DNA of 64,000 bases from Gnetum montanum (taxonomy: Eukaryota > Streptophyta > Gnetopsida > Gnetales > Gnetaceae): positions 167,852-231,851 of the forward strand of contig MNCI01016618.1 of assembly GCA_015680685.1 (NCBI GenBank), given 5' to 3'. A program made the position numbers and the translations under genes. Shown here in pieces: positions 22,710 through 34,190 of this stretch. The first letter of the stretch is position 1. The number at the start of each line of letters is the position of its first letter. The notes beneath the pieces are model-generated. The model saw only the letters and a list, made by a program, of their open reading frames with translations. It did no database searches and was not told the DNA's origin.

Positions 22710-24634
22710 TACCCCCATGACTGAATAAAAACTCATCCTCGAGTTCCTTACAAAATATTGGGAAGGTATGGGATTATTGACTTGAATGGAACTAATGGTG
22801 AATGGGATGACATGTGAATGGATCATCATTACAATACATGAAAAAACTTAGTGTTCATGATAACAAGAGTAAGCACTATATACAATTGACATCCAGCCTT
22901 ATTTAGCAGCTGAGAGAGAAAGATAGAGAGAGAGAAGAGGTTTGTTGCTGCCAATGCCAAGATTGTGTGTTTTGTTATCCATCTGTAAGCGTGCCATCAA
23001 TCTTGTTCCTTGCATAATTGCTTTAGCACCGATCCATTCCATGTGTTCCCTCTAGGTCCAATCCGTTGTTGTATGATTACCATCTACACACACAACACAG
23101 TCTTATATTATCAAGGGTAAATGAATCACAATGTAGTTGATACCCTGCTTCGGTGAAAGGTCCATTGGCTGAGTTGTGGTATGGCTAATACGGATCTAGA
23201 GATAGAATATTGGTGCCTACCCAAGGTGTAAGGGTTTGGAAAAAATGAAAAAAAATTGGACCAAGACCCCCATGACTGAGAACGAACCTCCAGAAGTGAA
23301 AGAATGGAGAAAAAGAAAAGGAACAAGAAAGATGGAGAAAAAGAAACAACTAGAACTCCAATGAAAGGGATGTCAAAGATGGAAATGAACAAAATAAATG
23401 GTGATTGCAGAAATGTTTAAAGAAAAGAAATTAATGGATGCACCAAATAGGAATATTAGTGGGTCTTCCCCAAAGCAGGCTCATGCCCTTAATGCCCTGA
23501 CAATCCCACATTCAAAGAGTCCGTAGGCTCTAGAAATGTCATTTGGAAACAAGAGTTAAATTCTTAACCACAAGAGTTTACCAAAAAGAAAACAATGCAT
23601 CTACCAAAATATAGACTACTGATACGATTGACAATGAGGTGATAAATGGAGAAAGAAGGATGAAAAGAAGAGAAACGAATGGAATCTCAAGAACAAGGTG
23701 ATGTACAGCCCCTTGTGTACTAATGATTAATGTGGCTTAATAGATCCCATTCCAAATCCAGCCTCGAAAAAACCACATTCAGTGACTTCACATTAATACA
23801 TTCGGCCCATCCATCCACGTGAAGTAACATGAATGCCTCCACCAAAGAGCCACCACCATTCCGACGGAACGAAAGAGGAGAAAGTAGGAAGTGAGAAGGG
23901 CCTTAGTTAGAGGGAACATGTTTTTAGTTCCATAACTAGTGCTTGTATCCCAATGATTATTTCGTCCAAGGGGTGTGCTTTGAATTCTCACTATTTTTTT
24001 TTTGCGTGAGAACCACACCATGCAAAGACTTATTATTTTTATTTTTCTCAGCTTCTCGATAAGGTGGCAATGTCAGAATGGTAAGAAAACTCAAGAAGAA
24101 AACATCCAAGCATCCAAGAGAATGGCCAACACAAATGCATCAAGTTCCCTTGAAGCCACACCCTTTTCAATCCTTGAGTCCTTCCTTAGTTGGAGAAATG
24201 CCTAGTCACCGATTCATTGATAGTTCTTATTATTTTGAAGAAAGGGACTGTACAGTTCCAAGCCAAGAGATACCATAGAGATTTATGGATGCATGGATGA
24301 TGTAGAATCATTGCCTGCTATATCAAAAGAACCATACCTTAGTATCAACATCGTAACTTAAAGGTAAAAACTAAACATTAGCAACCAATAGAAAATAGTT
24401 CATACCATTATTAATAGCACTTATTGGGTGACAAACTTAACAAAATGGATAAGTCACACACATACACACAGAAATAAAAGAAAAAGTATAAATGATGTTG
24501 TAAAACAAAAATAAGAAAAGTTAAAGAAATTTGTAAAACAAAAATGTGCAAAACAAAAATGTGTAAAACAAAAACTTAAACGAACTAAGGGCCTCAAATG
24601 ATCAGCATAGGTGGCCATCTCCCCCATGACTGAA
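22710..24634 (-). other. EA 3' non-coding region with three polypurine-like tracts
   Basis: On the minus strand the tract GTCATGGGGG occurs at three places: just after the coding part (24620-24634), mid-region (23266-23280) and immediately before the 3' LTR (22710-22725), which is the expected polypurine tract. No env-like protein is supported; the open frame at 23126-23392 is low-complexity and not kept in EB. Confidence 0.7.
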
Positions 24635-24666
24635 TTGAAAGGGAGAGATCAAAAATAATGAGTGCT

Positions 24667-25393
24667 TATTTGAATTTTTTAGAAGTGTCCAACTTCTCCC
24701 AATTGATGTTTTTAGATTAAGGGCTGGAAGTTAGCGACGCTCATATTCCAATGTATCTATGCTTTTCTTGTGGTTGCAAGTTGTTCTCCCAGTTAGTTTC
24801 ATGCATATTGGTTGGTTGCTCTCTTGATTAGCTGTCAACCACTGGGTGTTCTCTTGTTGTGTGGTTGCTACATACAAGCACCCTTGTATGTTAACTTCCT
24901 GAGCACACCGGTTGCATGTAGGAGATGCTGAGCATTCCTGTATGTCATCATCCTTTGTATCACTGTATGTGATGCATGGAAATTTCTTCTTCTTGATCTT
25001 TCCATAAGATTTTTCCTTAGATATTTCCAGGGAAATATCACGGATTCCTAGGCATGCGTTAATGGTACTTAGCCATGCCCTCCCCATTATAATTTGGAAG
25101 TCCCCTTTATTATTTTTAACTTCTATCACTAGGAAATCAGCTAGGTATGACCAACCACACACAGTGGTAACAATGTCCTCCACAAGTCCCAAAGAGACAG
25201 TGATGGACTGGTCAGCTAGCTCTAATTGAATATTGCTCTTCTTGAGTGGAGGCAGGTTCCAGGATTTATACATCTCTTGTGATATTAAGTTGACTTTGGA
25301 ACCTGAGTCTAGAAGAGCTTTACGAGGTTCATTCCCAACAACTTGGAGGTAGATTAAGAGACTTCTGGGGTCAGAGAGTTTCCTGAGAAGGTG
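24667..25393 (-). pseudogene. EA aspartic protease, fused to the 3' region by deletion
   Basis: On the minus strand it reads ALLDSGSKVNLISQEMYKSW (D-S-G triad intact), LELADQSITVSLGLVEDIV, ADFLVIEVKNNKGDFQIIMG and RAWLSTINA, then SYGKIKKKKFPC, and ends with LEYERR and a stop at 24731. NIN(W)EKLD lies just after, and then the sequence jumps at about 24664 to the post-integrase region. RT, RNase H and integrase are missing. The 180 codons at 25273-24731 are open without a stop. Confidence 0.85.
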
Positions 25394-27970
25394 GCCTAGC
25401 TTTATCTAGTCAGTGATGGTATGTGTTAACATAATCGTATGCGTTGAGCTCTGTTGTTGGTTTGAAGGGAGCTCCGAAGCCTTACTTGATGGAAGAGTGA
25501 TCATAGACTCAATGGCTTGTGGTTGTAAGAGCTTGTTTGGACTGTTGGTTCTAAAGAAAGGTCTTCTCTTTATATGGTTGTTAGAACTAGTAGTGGGTTG
25601 AAGGTTTATAGCTCTCGTAGCATTACATTGCTGCGGTTGAGTGGCGAGTTCCCCTTGCATCGTTGGAGCGGGGGGTAGTGGAACTATTGGTGTAAGAGAT
25701 GTGGATGGATTCGGAGGATGGTATGCATGTGGAGTGTCTCTTCTAGGAGAGGGAGTCTTAAAATACTCTGGAACTTGGTAGTGCCATTGTAGAGTCATGT
25801 GACTGACAGAGTCACTTGGAGAAACTAGCTGCTGCATGTAATAGCCATATGGATCTGGTTGTTGGTAAGGGTATTGTTGCCTAGGCGGTGGCATCCCCCA
25901 TGACTATGGGTATTTCCACTGTTGGTGTTACTCGATAGGTTGTGGCGGAGTTCCACTTGGATAATACATTAAGGGTTGGTGGAACTACCTTGGGTTACCT
26001 TGGGGATAAGGTAACCTTCGGGGTGCTTGTTGTTTGTTAAGTCTTGGGTTAAGTGCATACACCCCGAACTCTTGTAGATGTGAGATTATTGGGAAACATC
26101 CTTTAGGATGGTCATACTAGCATATTTCACATCCACCGTCATCATCCGTATTGGAATCCACAACCTCATCGGTGATAGTCAGTCTTCTCTTACCCTTGTT
26201 ACGTGCATGGTCTGAATCTCTTCTCTTTTTCTTATCATGGTCACTACTTCACTCCTTAGACTCCTCTATGCTTTTTAAAATGGTTTCGAATCTACTATCT
26301 AAGGAGTCCCACATTTAATCTACCTTAGTCGACACTTCGGTTGTTAACTTTTGAGGCAGCAAGGTTTTTCTATTCACCAACTCTACAAGTGATGACTCAT
26401 CCTCTTCCTCACAAAATCTTACTCCCCTCTTTTGGAGGGAAGGATTGAGGTTATACTCTTCCACGCTTTCTCTTTTCTGTAGATCTCCTTCTTCCTTAGC
26501 TACTTGCTCCAACAATCTATGAACTTCATGGAACCTAAGTTCTGATAATCTCCCTTGGGCATATTTTTCAAGGGTTCTCCTGGTTTCATGTCTTAGCCCC
26601 TCTACGAGATGGCGTAGTTTATCCCATTGTGCATAACCATGGCTCGGGAAACGATGTAGCAATGCATAATATCGACCCATGGTAGCATCCAAGGGTTTGT
26701 GATTACCCTGATTCCATCCTTGGATCTTCTTACACAAGTTGGACAGTCGGGAGTACATTTTATATTTATCATTGAACAATTCTAGTATCGTACTCCACCT
26801 TCGAATGGATTCTGGTTCTAAGGATCGGTAGAAGCTTTCCACTTCTTTTATGAGTGTCCTTGGGAAAAACTTTAACTTTTGCCACTAGTTTTCAATATTC
26901 TACAAGGAACAGTCATCGTGGAATGCCTGTAAGTGATTCTACAGATCAGCATTGTATCCCCCTTCAAATCGTGGGATATTATTCATGTCTAGTCTCTTGA
27001 TCCGGCTATCTTTCTGGTGCCTTGTAGGTGTTCTAACTGCCTCCATAATGTCAAACATACTCCAGGTTACTAGTAGGGGTTCTTCACTATCATTTCTTTC
27101 ATGGCATCTATGATACCTACGCGGTTCCCTACTTTCACTTATTCCATGCCTTGATTCCCTAGAATGCCCTCGTCCTCGCTCTCGACTCTCTCGTCGAGGT
27201 TTCTCATCTTTCTTACCCTTGTCCTCATGATGAGGCTCTTTGTGACTGCGTCTGGATGTGGGAGGAGAGGGTGAATGGTGTAATGAAGATGGAGAGGAAG
27301 GAGAACCATCACCATGACAATGTTTCCTACTTTCCCTTCGGTGATCTCGACTCCGATCATGATGACGATTAGAATTCTTTCCCTTATCTTGTGTTTGTGT
27401 TCCCTCATTGAACACTTGGTGTTTGTGGGAATCAGAACCAGGGTTGTGTATCATGGAGCATAGGTTCTAATACACCACCTCCTCACTATCGTTAGGAGGG
27501 GGAACATCATTTTGTGGAGAGCCTATTGAGATAGGTTCACCACCCTTAATTTCTCTTATGACAGGCGGAGCCTTATGGGGGCCCTTTGCCTTCAACGATG
27601 TGTGGTGACTCTCTTGTTGCAAGTCCCATTGATGTTGCACTTCTGTGGGATGGTAGTCCCTCATGTTGTAATCACATGCAACGTACTCAGCGTATAATTG
27701 TAACATGTCAATTCTTGCAAGGGCACAAAGGAGCATGTTGGGGGTAGCTTTGTTTCGAGGCAATACTATGTTACCCTCCAAGTCTCTCCATCGCAATTTT
27801 TCATCTTGATGGAATACAAAGGTAAAGTTTTGTATATATTCATCATGATAAATATATAACACATTGAATTATTGAGGAATTGGTGGTTCTTGGATATGTA
27901 TGTTGTGTCGTCGACTGTCTCTTATGTGATCCCTAGGAGGTGAAGTACTTTTATGAGAAGAAGAAGACAT
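25394..27970 (-). pseudogene. EA gag polyprotein, one frame with point stops
   Basis: ATG at 27970 opens MSSSSHKSTSPPRDH. Domains by position: N-terminal block YIYHDEYIQNFTFVFHQDE near 27850-27790; Arg/Ser/His/Asp-rich tract 27379-27088; capsid-like region from IKRLDMNNIPRFEGGYNADL (near 26990) through SIRRWSTILELFNDKY to YAQGRLSELRFHEVHRLLEQ (near 26500); knuckle CEICQYDHPKGCF (CX2CX3HX4C) near 26095; Pro/Gln/Tyr tail 25900-25410. All pieces lie in one frame that continues into protease. Only about ten stop codons break it, mostly explained by C-to-T changes when compared with EB. Confidence 0.85.
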
Positions 27971-28096
27971 TGTTATCTTGTCTGTGTGCTATTGACCATT
28001 GTTTAAATTTTCTTCTGATTAACCCTAAGGATTCGTTTAAGCTTCCCAACGATGTGGAAGATTGCCTATGTTCTACTTAGTGCACAAACAACTTAG

Positions 28097-28114
28097 TCCC
28101 TGGCAACGGCACCA
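28097..28114 (-). other. EA primer-binding site
   Basis: On the minus strand TGGTGCCGTTGCCAGGGA lies one base from the middle LTR end. It matches the complement of a tRNA-Asp 3' end except for a few bases. Confidence 0.85.
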
Positions 28115-28115
28115 A

Positions 28116-28920
28116 TGATGAGTGGCGAGGTACCCCTACACTCAACCATACGAATACGAGCGTTACACGCGCGATCTAGTCGAACTCCATAGACTAAGTG
28201 CCTACACGCCTTATGGAACATCTAAGGTTAATCAATCATTGTCCTCCCAAGCTCACTTGTATTTGTCACGGTTGTATGGTTAAGTAAGCTTGAGGCATGT
28301 AATTTTTATATCTTTTATGTTTTTATCGCCTTTGCTAATGAGGGAAAGGGTGAAGAGACCAAGTAACTAGCTTTAACTATCTAAGCCTTAATTACCCTAG
28401 CATCGGTATCTGTTCCCACTTGTCATTTCACACCCTGAACCAATGCAATGTTGCTAGGATTACCAAATGCTATTCGTCACTGGGATTTCCAAGCAGAACG
28501 TACGTGCTCAAAGCGGTCGTACTGAATGCACTTAAATAAGAGTTATGGGTTGAGGGAGATTTAATTAAGTAATAAAGCATTTAAAAATTAACAATAATTA
28601 AAGTCCTATTTAGCTTAGTCCATGCACTGCAAGGTTTATCCAAAAGTTCATCTTTATTACCGTACACAATCGTGTGCTCAGGTACAAAATTGCTTGAATA
28701 AAGATCCGTTCACTTTGGGACTCCTACTACAGGCACATGGAAATTATTCTAACTTTGGAATGGAAAAATGGCAAGAGTTTGGCTAAGGTCTAGATCTAGA
28801 TGGAGAAATAAGAGACAGCTGCCTCTTATTTATAGAACTGGTAGCGGGCTATGATATTGCGTACGTGATATTGTAGGGAAAGATGCGATATCGTGGCCCA
28901 TGCGATATCGCGTCCCATCA
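28116..28920 (-). repeat. Middle LTR, shared by EA (5') and EB (3')
   Basis: This 805-bp LTR runs (minus) TGATGGGACGCGATATCGC...CGCCACTCATCA. GATATC and GCGATATCG words lie at about 28850-28910, TATA (TCTATAAATAAG) near 28830, a polyadenylation-like AATAAAGATGAAC near 28660, and two CTTGG...AATC motifs near 28460-28500. By eye it is more similar to the right LTR (36916) than to the left one. Confidence 0.92.
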
Positions 28921-30649
28921 TATCCCCATGACTGAATAAAAAATTGTCCTCAAGTTTCTTATAAAATATTGGGAAGGTATGGGATTATTGACTTGAATCA
29001 AACTAATGGTAAATGGGATGACATGTGAACAGATGCTCATTACAAAACATGACAAAACTGGTGTTCACGACAATAAGAGTGAACACTTTATACATTTGAC
29101 ATTAGGCCTTATTTGGCAGCTTAGAGAGACAAGAGGAGAGAAGAAGTCTGCTTCTACCAACGCCAAGATTGCACCTTTCCTTGTCTATTCGTAAGCATGC
29201 CATCAATCTTGCTCCTTGCATAATTGCTTCAACATCGATCCATTCCAAGTGTTCCCCCAGGTCCAGTCTATTGTTGTATGATTGCCATCTACACACACAA
29301 CATAGTCTTATATTAGCAAGGGTAAATGAATCATAATGTAGTTGATACCTTACTTCGGTGAAAGGTCCATTGGTTGAGTTGTGGTATGGCTGATGTGGAT
29401 TCTAGAGGTATACTAATGATGACTACCCAAGGTGTAGGGGTTAGGAGAAAATCGAAAAAATTGGACCAAGACCCCCATGACTAATCGTGAACCTTCGGTA
29501 GCGAGAAAATGGAAAAAGAGAAGGAATAAGAAGGATGAAGAAAAAGAGACAATGACAACGTCGATAAAAGGAGATGTCAAAGATGGGAATGAACGAAATA
29601 AATGGTATTTGTAGCAATGTTTAAAGGAAAGAAATTAACGTATGCACCAAATAGGAATGCTAGTGGGTCCTCCCCAAAGCAGGCTCATGCCCTTAATGCC
29701 CTAACAATCCCACATTCAAAGAGTCCATAGTTTTTAGGAATGTCATTTGGAAACAAGAGTTAAAGTCTTAACCAGAATAATTTACCAAAAAGAAAACAAT
29801 GCATCCACCAAGATATGGACTACTGATACAACCAGCAATGAGGTGATAAATNATACAAAACGAAGGAGGAGAGAATAGGAAGTGAGAAGGGCTTTAGTTA
29901 GAGGGAACATGTTTATTTTAGTTCCATAACTAGTTCTTGTAGCCCAAATGATTATTTCATCTAAGGGGTGTGCTTTGAATTCTCATTGGTTTTTTTATGT
30001 GTTTTTGCATGAGAACCACAGCATGCAAAGACTTATTATTCTTATTTACTCAGCTTCCCGATAAGGAGGTAATGTTGGAATGGTAAGAAAACTCAAGAAG
30101 AAAACATCCAAGCACCCAAGAGAATGGCCAACACAAATGCATCAAGTTCCCTTGAAGCCACACCCTTTTTAATCCTCGAGTCCTTCCTTAATTTGAGAAA
30201 TGCCCAGTCATCGATTCGTTAATAGTTCTTATTGTTTTGAAGAAAAGGATTGTACTATTCCAAGCCAATAGAGACCATAGAGATTTATGGATGCATGGAT
30301 GATGTGGACTCATTGCCTATTATATCAAAAGAACACCTTAGTATCAACATCGTAACTTTAAGGTAAAAACCAAACATTAGCAACCAATAGAAAATAGTTC
30401 ATACCATCATTAATAGCGCTTATTGGGTGACAAACTTAACCAAATGGATAAGACACACACAAATAAAAGAAAAAGTATAAACGATGTTGTAAAAAAAAAA
30501 CAAGAAAAGTTAAAGAAATTTGTAAAACAAAAATGTGCAAAATAAAAACTTAAAAAGAACTGAGGGCCTTAATTGATTAGCACATGTGGCCATCTCCCCC
30601 ATGACTAAATTGAAAGGGAGAGATCCAAAATAATGAGTGAGGTCATACA
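28921..30649 (-). other. EB 3' non-coding region with three polypurine-like tracts
   Basis: GTCATGGGG(G) tracts lie next to the LTR (28921-28936), mid-region (29471-29484) and after integrase (30595-30610), as in EA. The single N at 29852 replaces about 215 bp present in EA (23651-23865). No protein is supported. Confidence 0.7.
29852..29852. other. Single-N assembly gap in EB
   Basis: EA has about 215 bp (23651-23865) at this point. The single N marks missing sequence. Confidence 0.7.
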
Positions 30650-31690
30650 CTATCTTAGTTCATGGAAGGATTTTGTTTGTTGCATATTGACCAATGATCT
30701 CTTATGAGGGCTTTCAAACTTGTATATTGTCATGGCTCCTGAGGGGAAGGTTGTATGAATAATGTAAGGTCCTTCCCACAATGTTTGAAATTTCATGCGT
30801 TGTGGTACATGCGTGGGGTTCCAATAAAAAACCTTATCCCCTGGTTGGTACTTAACCTTTTGAATTCTTAAGTCATGACGTTGATTCTTATGTGCCTTGT
30901 GTAACTCGTTTGATGACAGGACAACCAATCGATTCTTGTCTAGCACGTTTAAAGTTGCAAATCTTTTTTTTTGCTAGATCAAGGTCAAGGTGGAGGTCAC
31001 ATGCCATGGAAAGTGTACGGAGCTCAGTTTGAATTGGAAGCTTTGGAAATTTTCCGTACACTAACTCATAGGGAGAGTAGCCTATAGGGAGTTTCCAAGT
31101 GGAACGGTATGCCCAGAGAGCATCATTTAGTTTAGTGCTCCAATCTCCCCTATATTTGCTAATTGTCCTTGTTAATATTCTAGTAATCTCCTGATTAGTA
31201 ACCTCGGCTTGGCCATTAGCTTGGGGGTGATAAGGTATAGTCAATTTATGTTCAACCCCTAAGCGTTGCATCAATTTTCGAAAGGTTGCACCTGTGAAAT
31301 GCATTCAGTTATCTGAGATAAGCACATGCGGCACACCAAACCTATTTACGACTTGTTGTTGTACAAATCGTGTAGTTGTAGATGATGTGCAGTATGTTAC
31401 AACAGCTGCTTCGGCCCATTTTGTTAGATAGTCCACAGCAACGATGATATAAACTTTTCCATTTGACATTGGTGTAATGGACCCCATAAAGTATATTCCC
31501 CAAATGTTGAAAGGTTCCAAAGGTTGAATCCATTATTGTGGACCCTCCATTTTGGCAGTCATTCCACCATTACGTTGACAGTGCTCACAGGATTGGAAAA
31601 AATGGTGGGCATCCTAAAATAGTGTTGGCTAGTAATATCCTGCAAGTAGGATTTTGATGGTCATTCGTCTCCCTACATAATGATCCCCAC
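30650..31690 (-). pseudogene. EB integrase
   Basis: On the minus strand: GDHYVGRRMTIKILLAGYY and SCEHCQRNGG (zinc-finger region), WGIYFMGSI (first catalytic Asp replaced by Tyr, near 31490), GKVYIIVAVDYLTKWAEA, RFGVPHVLISDN (second Asp), EHKLTIPYHPQANGQAEVTN (Glu present), SIGYSPYELVY-like GYSPYELVYGKFPKLPIQTE, and KVFYWNPTHVPQRMKFQTLW. A frameshift lies at the T homopolymer near 30965, where the reading frame moves to the last 98 codons. Confidence 0.88.
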
Positions 31691-31899
31691 AAGGGCCCCC
31701 TCATGAGCATCTTGGAGAACTTTCAAGATAGACTTTGTAAAGTTGTCCTCTGATCTCCATGAAATACTTGGTTTTGTGAAGAAACTGTTGCTTCTTCCTA
31801 AAGTCCAACCCTTGTGGTGTTTGTTGGGAAAGGAGATAGGTGAGAATGCTACTATACCAATTTGTGTCCATGGGTTGGCTATTCACTACATCGGCAAAG

Positions 31900-32365
31900 A
31901 GGGTTTTGTTAGGAAAATGATCAGATATGGCATATTCATCCTCTTTGCTATCCTAGTGTAATTGAGATAAGTGATCTGCAACTACATTCTTGGTGCCCTT
32001 TCAATCTACCATCGTTAGGTAAAACTCCTAAAGGATTACCAACCAATGTATAATATGAGGGCTAACCATTGGCTTGTTCATGAGGAACCTAATTGCACTA
32101 TGATCCATATGAATGTGCACTTTGTAGCCTAACACATAGTGCCTAAATTTGTCTAGTGCAAACACTACAACCATTAATTCCTTTTCTGTAGTTGTGTAGT
32201 TGAGTTGTGCATCAACGATACTCTTACTCACATAGTGGATGTAATAAGGGTGTTTTTGTTCATCTAACTATGTGAGTACGACTCCTAAGGCATAATTAGA
32301 TGCGTCGGTCATTATATAGAATGGTCTGGACCAGTCAGGGGCTTGTAGAATGGGAGTTTCCACAA
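31900..32365 (-). pseudogene. EB RNase H
   Basis: On the minus strand: APDWSRPFYIMTDASNYALG (catalytic TDAS present), HPYYIHYVSKSIVDAQLNYT, TEKELMVVVFALDKFRHYVL, HIHMDHSAIRFLMNKPMVSP and GTKNVVADHLSQL. Stops interrupt three positions. It lies in the same frame as RT and gag. Confidence 0.86.
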
Positions 32366-32399
32366 GCCTTTGTTTTAGGGTTTGGAATGCTCGTTCACA

Positions 32400-33240
32400 T
32401 TCCCTAGTCCATGCGAATGGTGCATCCTTCTTCATTAATTCTACCAACGGTTTGGAAATCTTGGAGAAGTTCTCAATGAATCTCCTGTAGTAGCCAGTGT
32501 GTCCAAGGAATGACTGAATGTCTTTGACAGTTTCTGGTTGTCGGGTGATTCCTTGGATGACTTTAACCTTTTTTGGGTCTACCTCTATTCCTGACTATGA
32601 AATATTATGCCCCAGTACTACCTCCTCTTGAACCATAAAATGGCTTTTCTACCAATTGAGCTTCAGGTTGGTTTCTACACATCATTTTAGCACTTGCTCT
32701 AATCAGTCCAGGGCTTGATCAAAGCTTGTCCCATAAGTGGAGAAGTTGTCCATAAAGGCTTCCACTCTGTTCCCTATCTACTACTGAAATATGCTCAGAA
32801 CTAAATGTTGAAATGTGGTAGGAGCATTACACAAGCCAAATGAAATTTGTTTATATGCAAACGTTCCCTAGGGATTGGTGGATGTTGTTTTGGCTTGATT
32901 TTCTGGTGCTATTCGTATTTGATTATATCCACTATACCCATCTAGAAAACTATAATAGCGATGCCTCGCTATAGTGTCCAAGACTTGGTCAACGAATGGC
33001 AACGGGAAATGATCCTTGACTGTTGCCATGTTTAGCAGCCTAAAGTCTATACACATCCTCCATTTTCCTCCCTTCTTAGCCATGATTACTAGAAGACTAA
33101 CCCATTCACTATCAGCAATGGGATATATGAACCCAGCTTTGAGGAGATTTTCTATCTCTTCTTTTACTATTTATTTCAATTTTTGGTTCAATCACCTCTA
33201 TGGTTGTTTCCAAGGTTTCATGGAGGGGTTCGTGTAAATC
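32400..33240 (-). pseudogene. EB reverse transcriptase
   Basis: On the minus strand: VKEEIENLLKAGFIYPIADS, GGKWRMCIDFRLLNMATVKD, HFPLPFVDQVLDTIARH, YYSFLDGYSGYNQIRIAPEN, CNAPTTFQ, then the catalytic box reads FMDNFSTYG (32745-32756), with the second aspartate changed to asparagine. The later blocks are GIEVDPKKVKVIQGITRQPE, SFLGHTGYYRRFIENFSKI and PLVELMKKDAPFAW. The FMDN change would abolish polymerase activity even if the stops were read through. Confidence 0.9.
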
Positions 33241-33670
33241 CTATGTTGGCATATCCTAGGATTAATTTTGGTTAAGTCAGGATTTGACCAGGTGAAGGCC
33301 TTTGACCATTTATTTATCACCTGTAGCAGTCTTTCTTTTTGGTTGGGAAAAAGTTTTGCATTGATAATTACCGATTTTTCATTTTCAAGAGTCATATACT
33401 CTAGACCTGTGGGCAATAGTTTCAGATTGAGGGGCTCTTATTTAAATCTCTTAGGAATTTCCAACTTCCCCCAGTTGATGTTTTCGAGGCTAAGGTTGGG
33501 AAGTTGGCAACAGACTTGCTCAAGTGTGTTTGTGTTTCTAATGTAAGCACTAGTTATTCCCTCAGTTAATTCCATGCATGTTATTGAGTCACTCTCTTGA
33601 TTAGCCATAAGCCATAGGGTGTCCTCTTATCATGTGGCTACTGCATACAAGCACTTTTGTATATTAACTT
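33241..33670 (-). pseudogene. EB protease-RT linker
   Basis: On the minus strand this reads NINWGKLEIPK-like sequence, GLEYMTLENEKSVIINAKLF, PNQKERLLQVINKWSKAFTW and INPRICQHRIYTNPSMKPWK. It is conserved in E1 and E2 and precedes RT. It is the segment just upstream of the EA deletion point (EB-equivalent 33437). Confidence 0.78.
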
Positions 33671-34190
33671 CTTATGCACACCGATCGAATGTAGGCAATA
33701 TTAAACTTTGCATAACCCATGATTTCTGCACGCAATGGCACCCTGTGTCATTGTATGCAATGCATGGAATTTTCTTCTTCTCGATCTTTCTAAAAGGGTT
33801 CTTCTTGGATATTTCTAAGGAAAGATTGTGGATCCCTAGGCGTGCATCTATAGTGCTTAGCCATGCTCTTCCCATTATTATTGGGAAGTCCCCCTTACTG
33901 TTGTTTACTTGGATCACTAGGAAATTAGCTGGATACGACCAACCACTCATAGTGGTAACTATGTCATTCGCTAGTCCCAAAGGGACAGTGATGGATTGGT
34001 CAGCCAACTCTAGTCAAATATTAATCTTCCTTAGTGGAGGTAGGTTCGAGGCCTTGTACATCTTCTGTGATATTAAGTTGACTCTGGAACCTGAGTCCAG
34101 AAGAGCCTTACATGGTTCATTCCCAGTGACTTTGAGGTAGATTAGAAGACTTTCAGGACTAGATAATTTCCTGGGAAGGTGGCCCACTTT
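33671..34190 (-). pseudogene. EB aspartic protease
   Basis: On the minus strand: GNEPCKALLDSGSRVNLISQ (D-S-G triad intact near 34100), MYKASNLPPLRKINI, LADQSITVPLGLANDIVTTM, FLVIQVNNSKGDFPIIMGRA and WLSTIDARLGIHNLSLEI. One stop (after INI) separates two open stretches. The frame is continuous with gag upstream and RT downstream. Confidence 0.88.

Noticed and set aside
23126-23392. A possible env-like frame in the EA 3' region (Phe/Ser-rich, 88 codons)
   Set aside because: It is not preserved in the matching part of EB or E1 and lacks signal, cleavage or other env features.
33619-34140. A 173-codon plus-strand frame
   Set aside because: It is antisense to the EB protease, whose motifs (LLDSGS, IIMGRAWL) explain the sequence.
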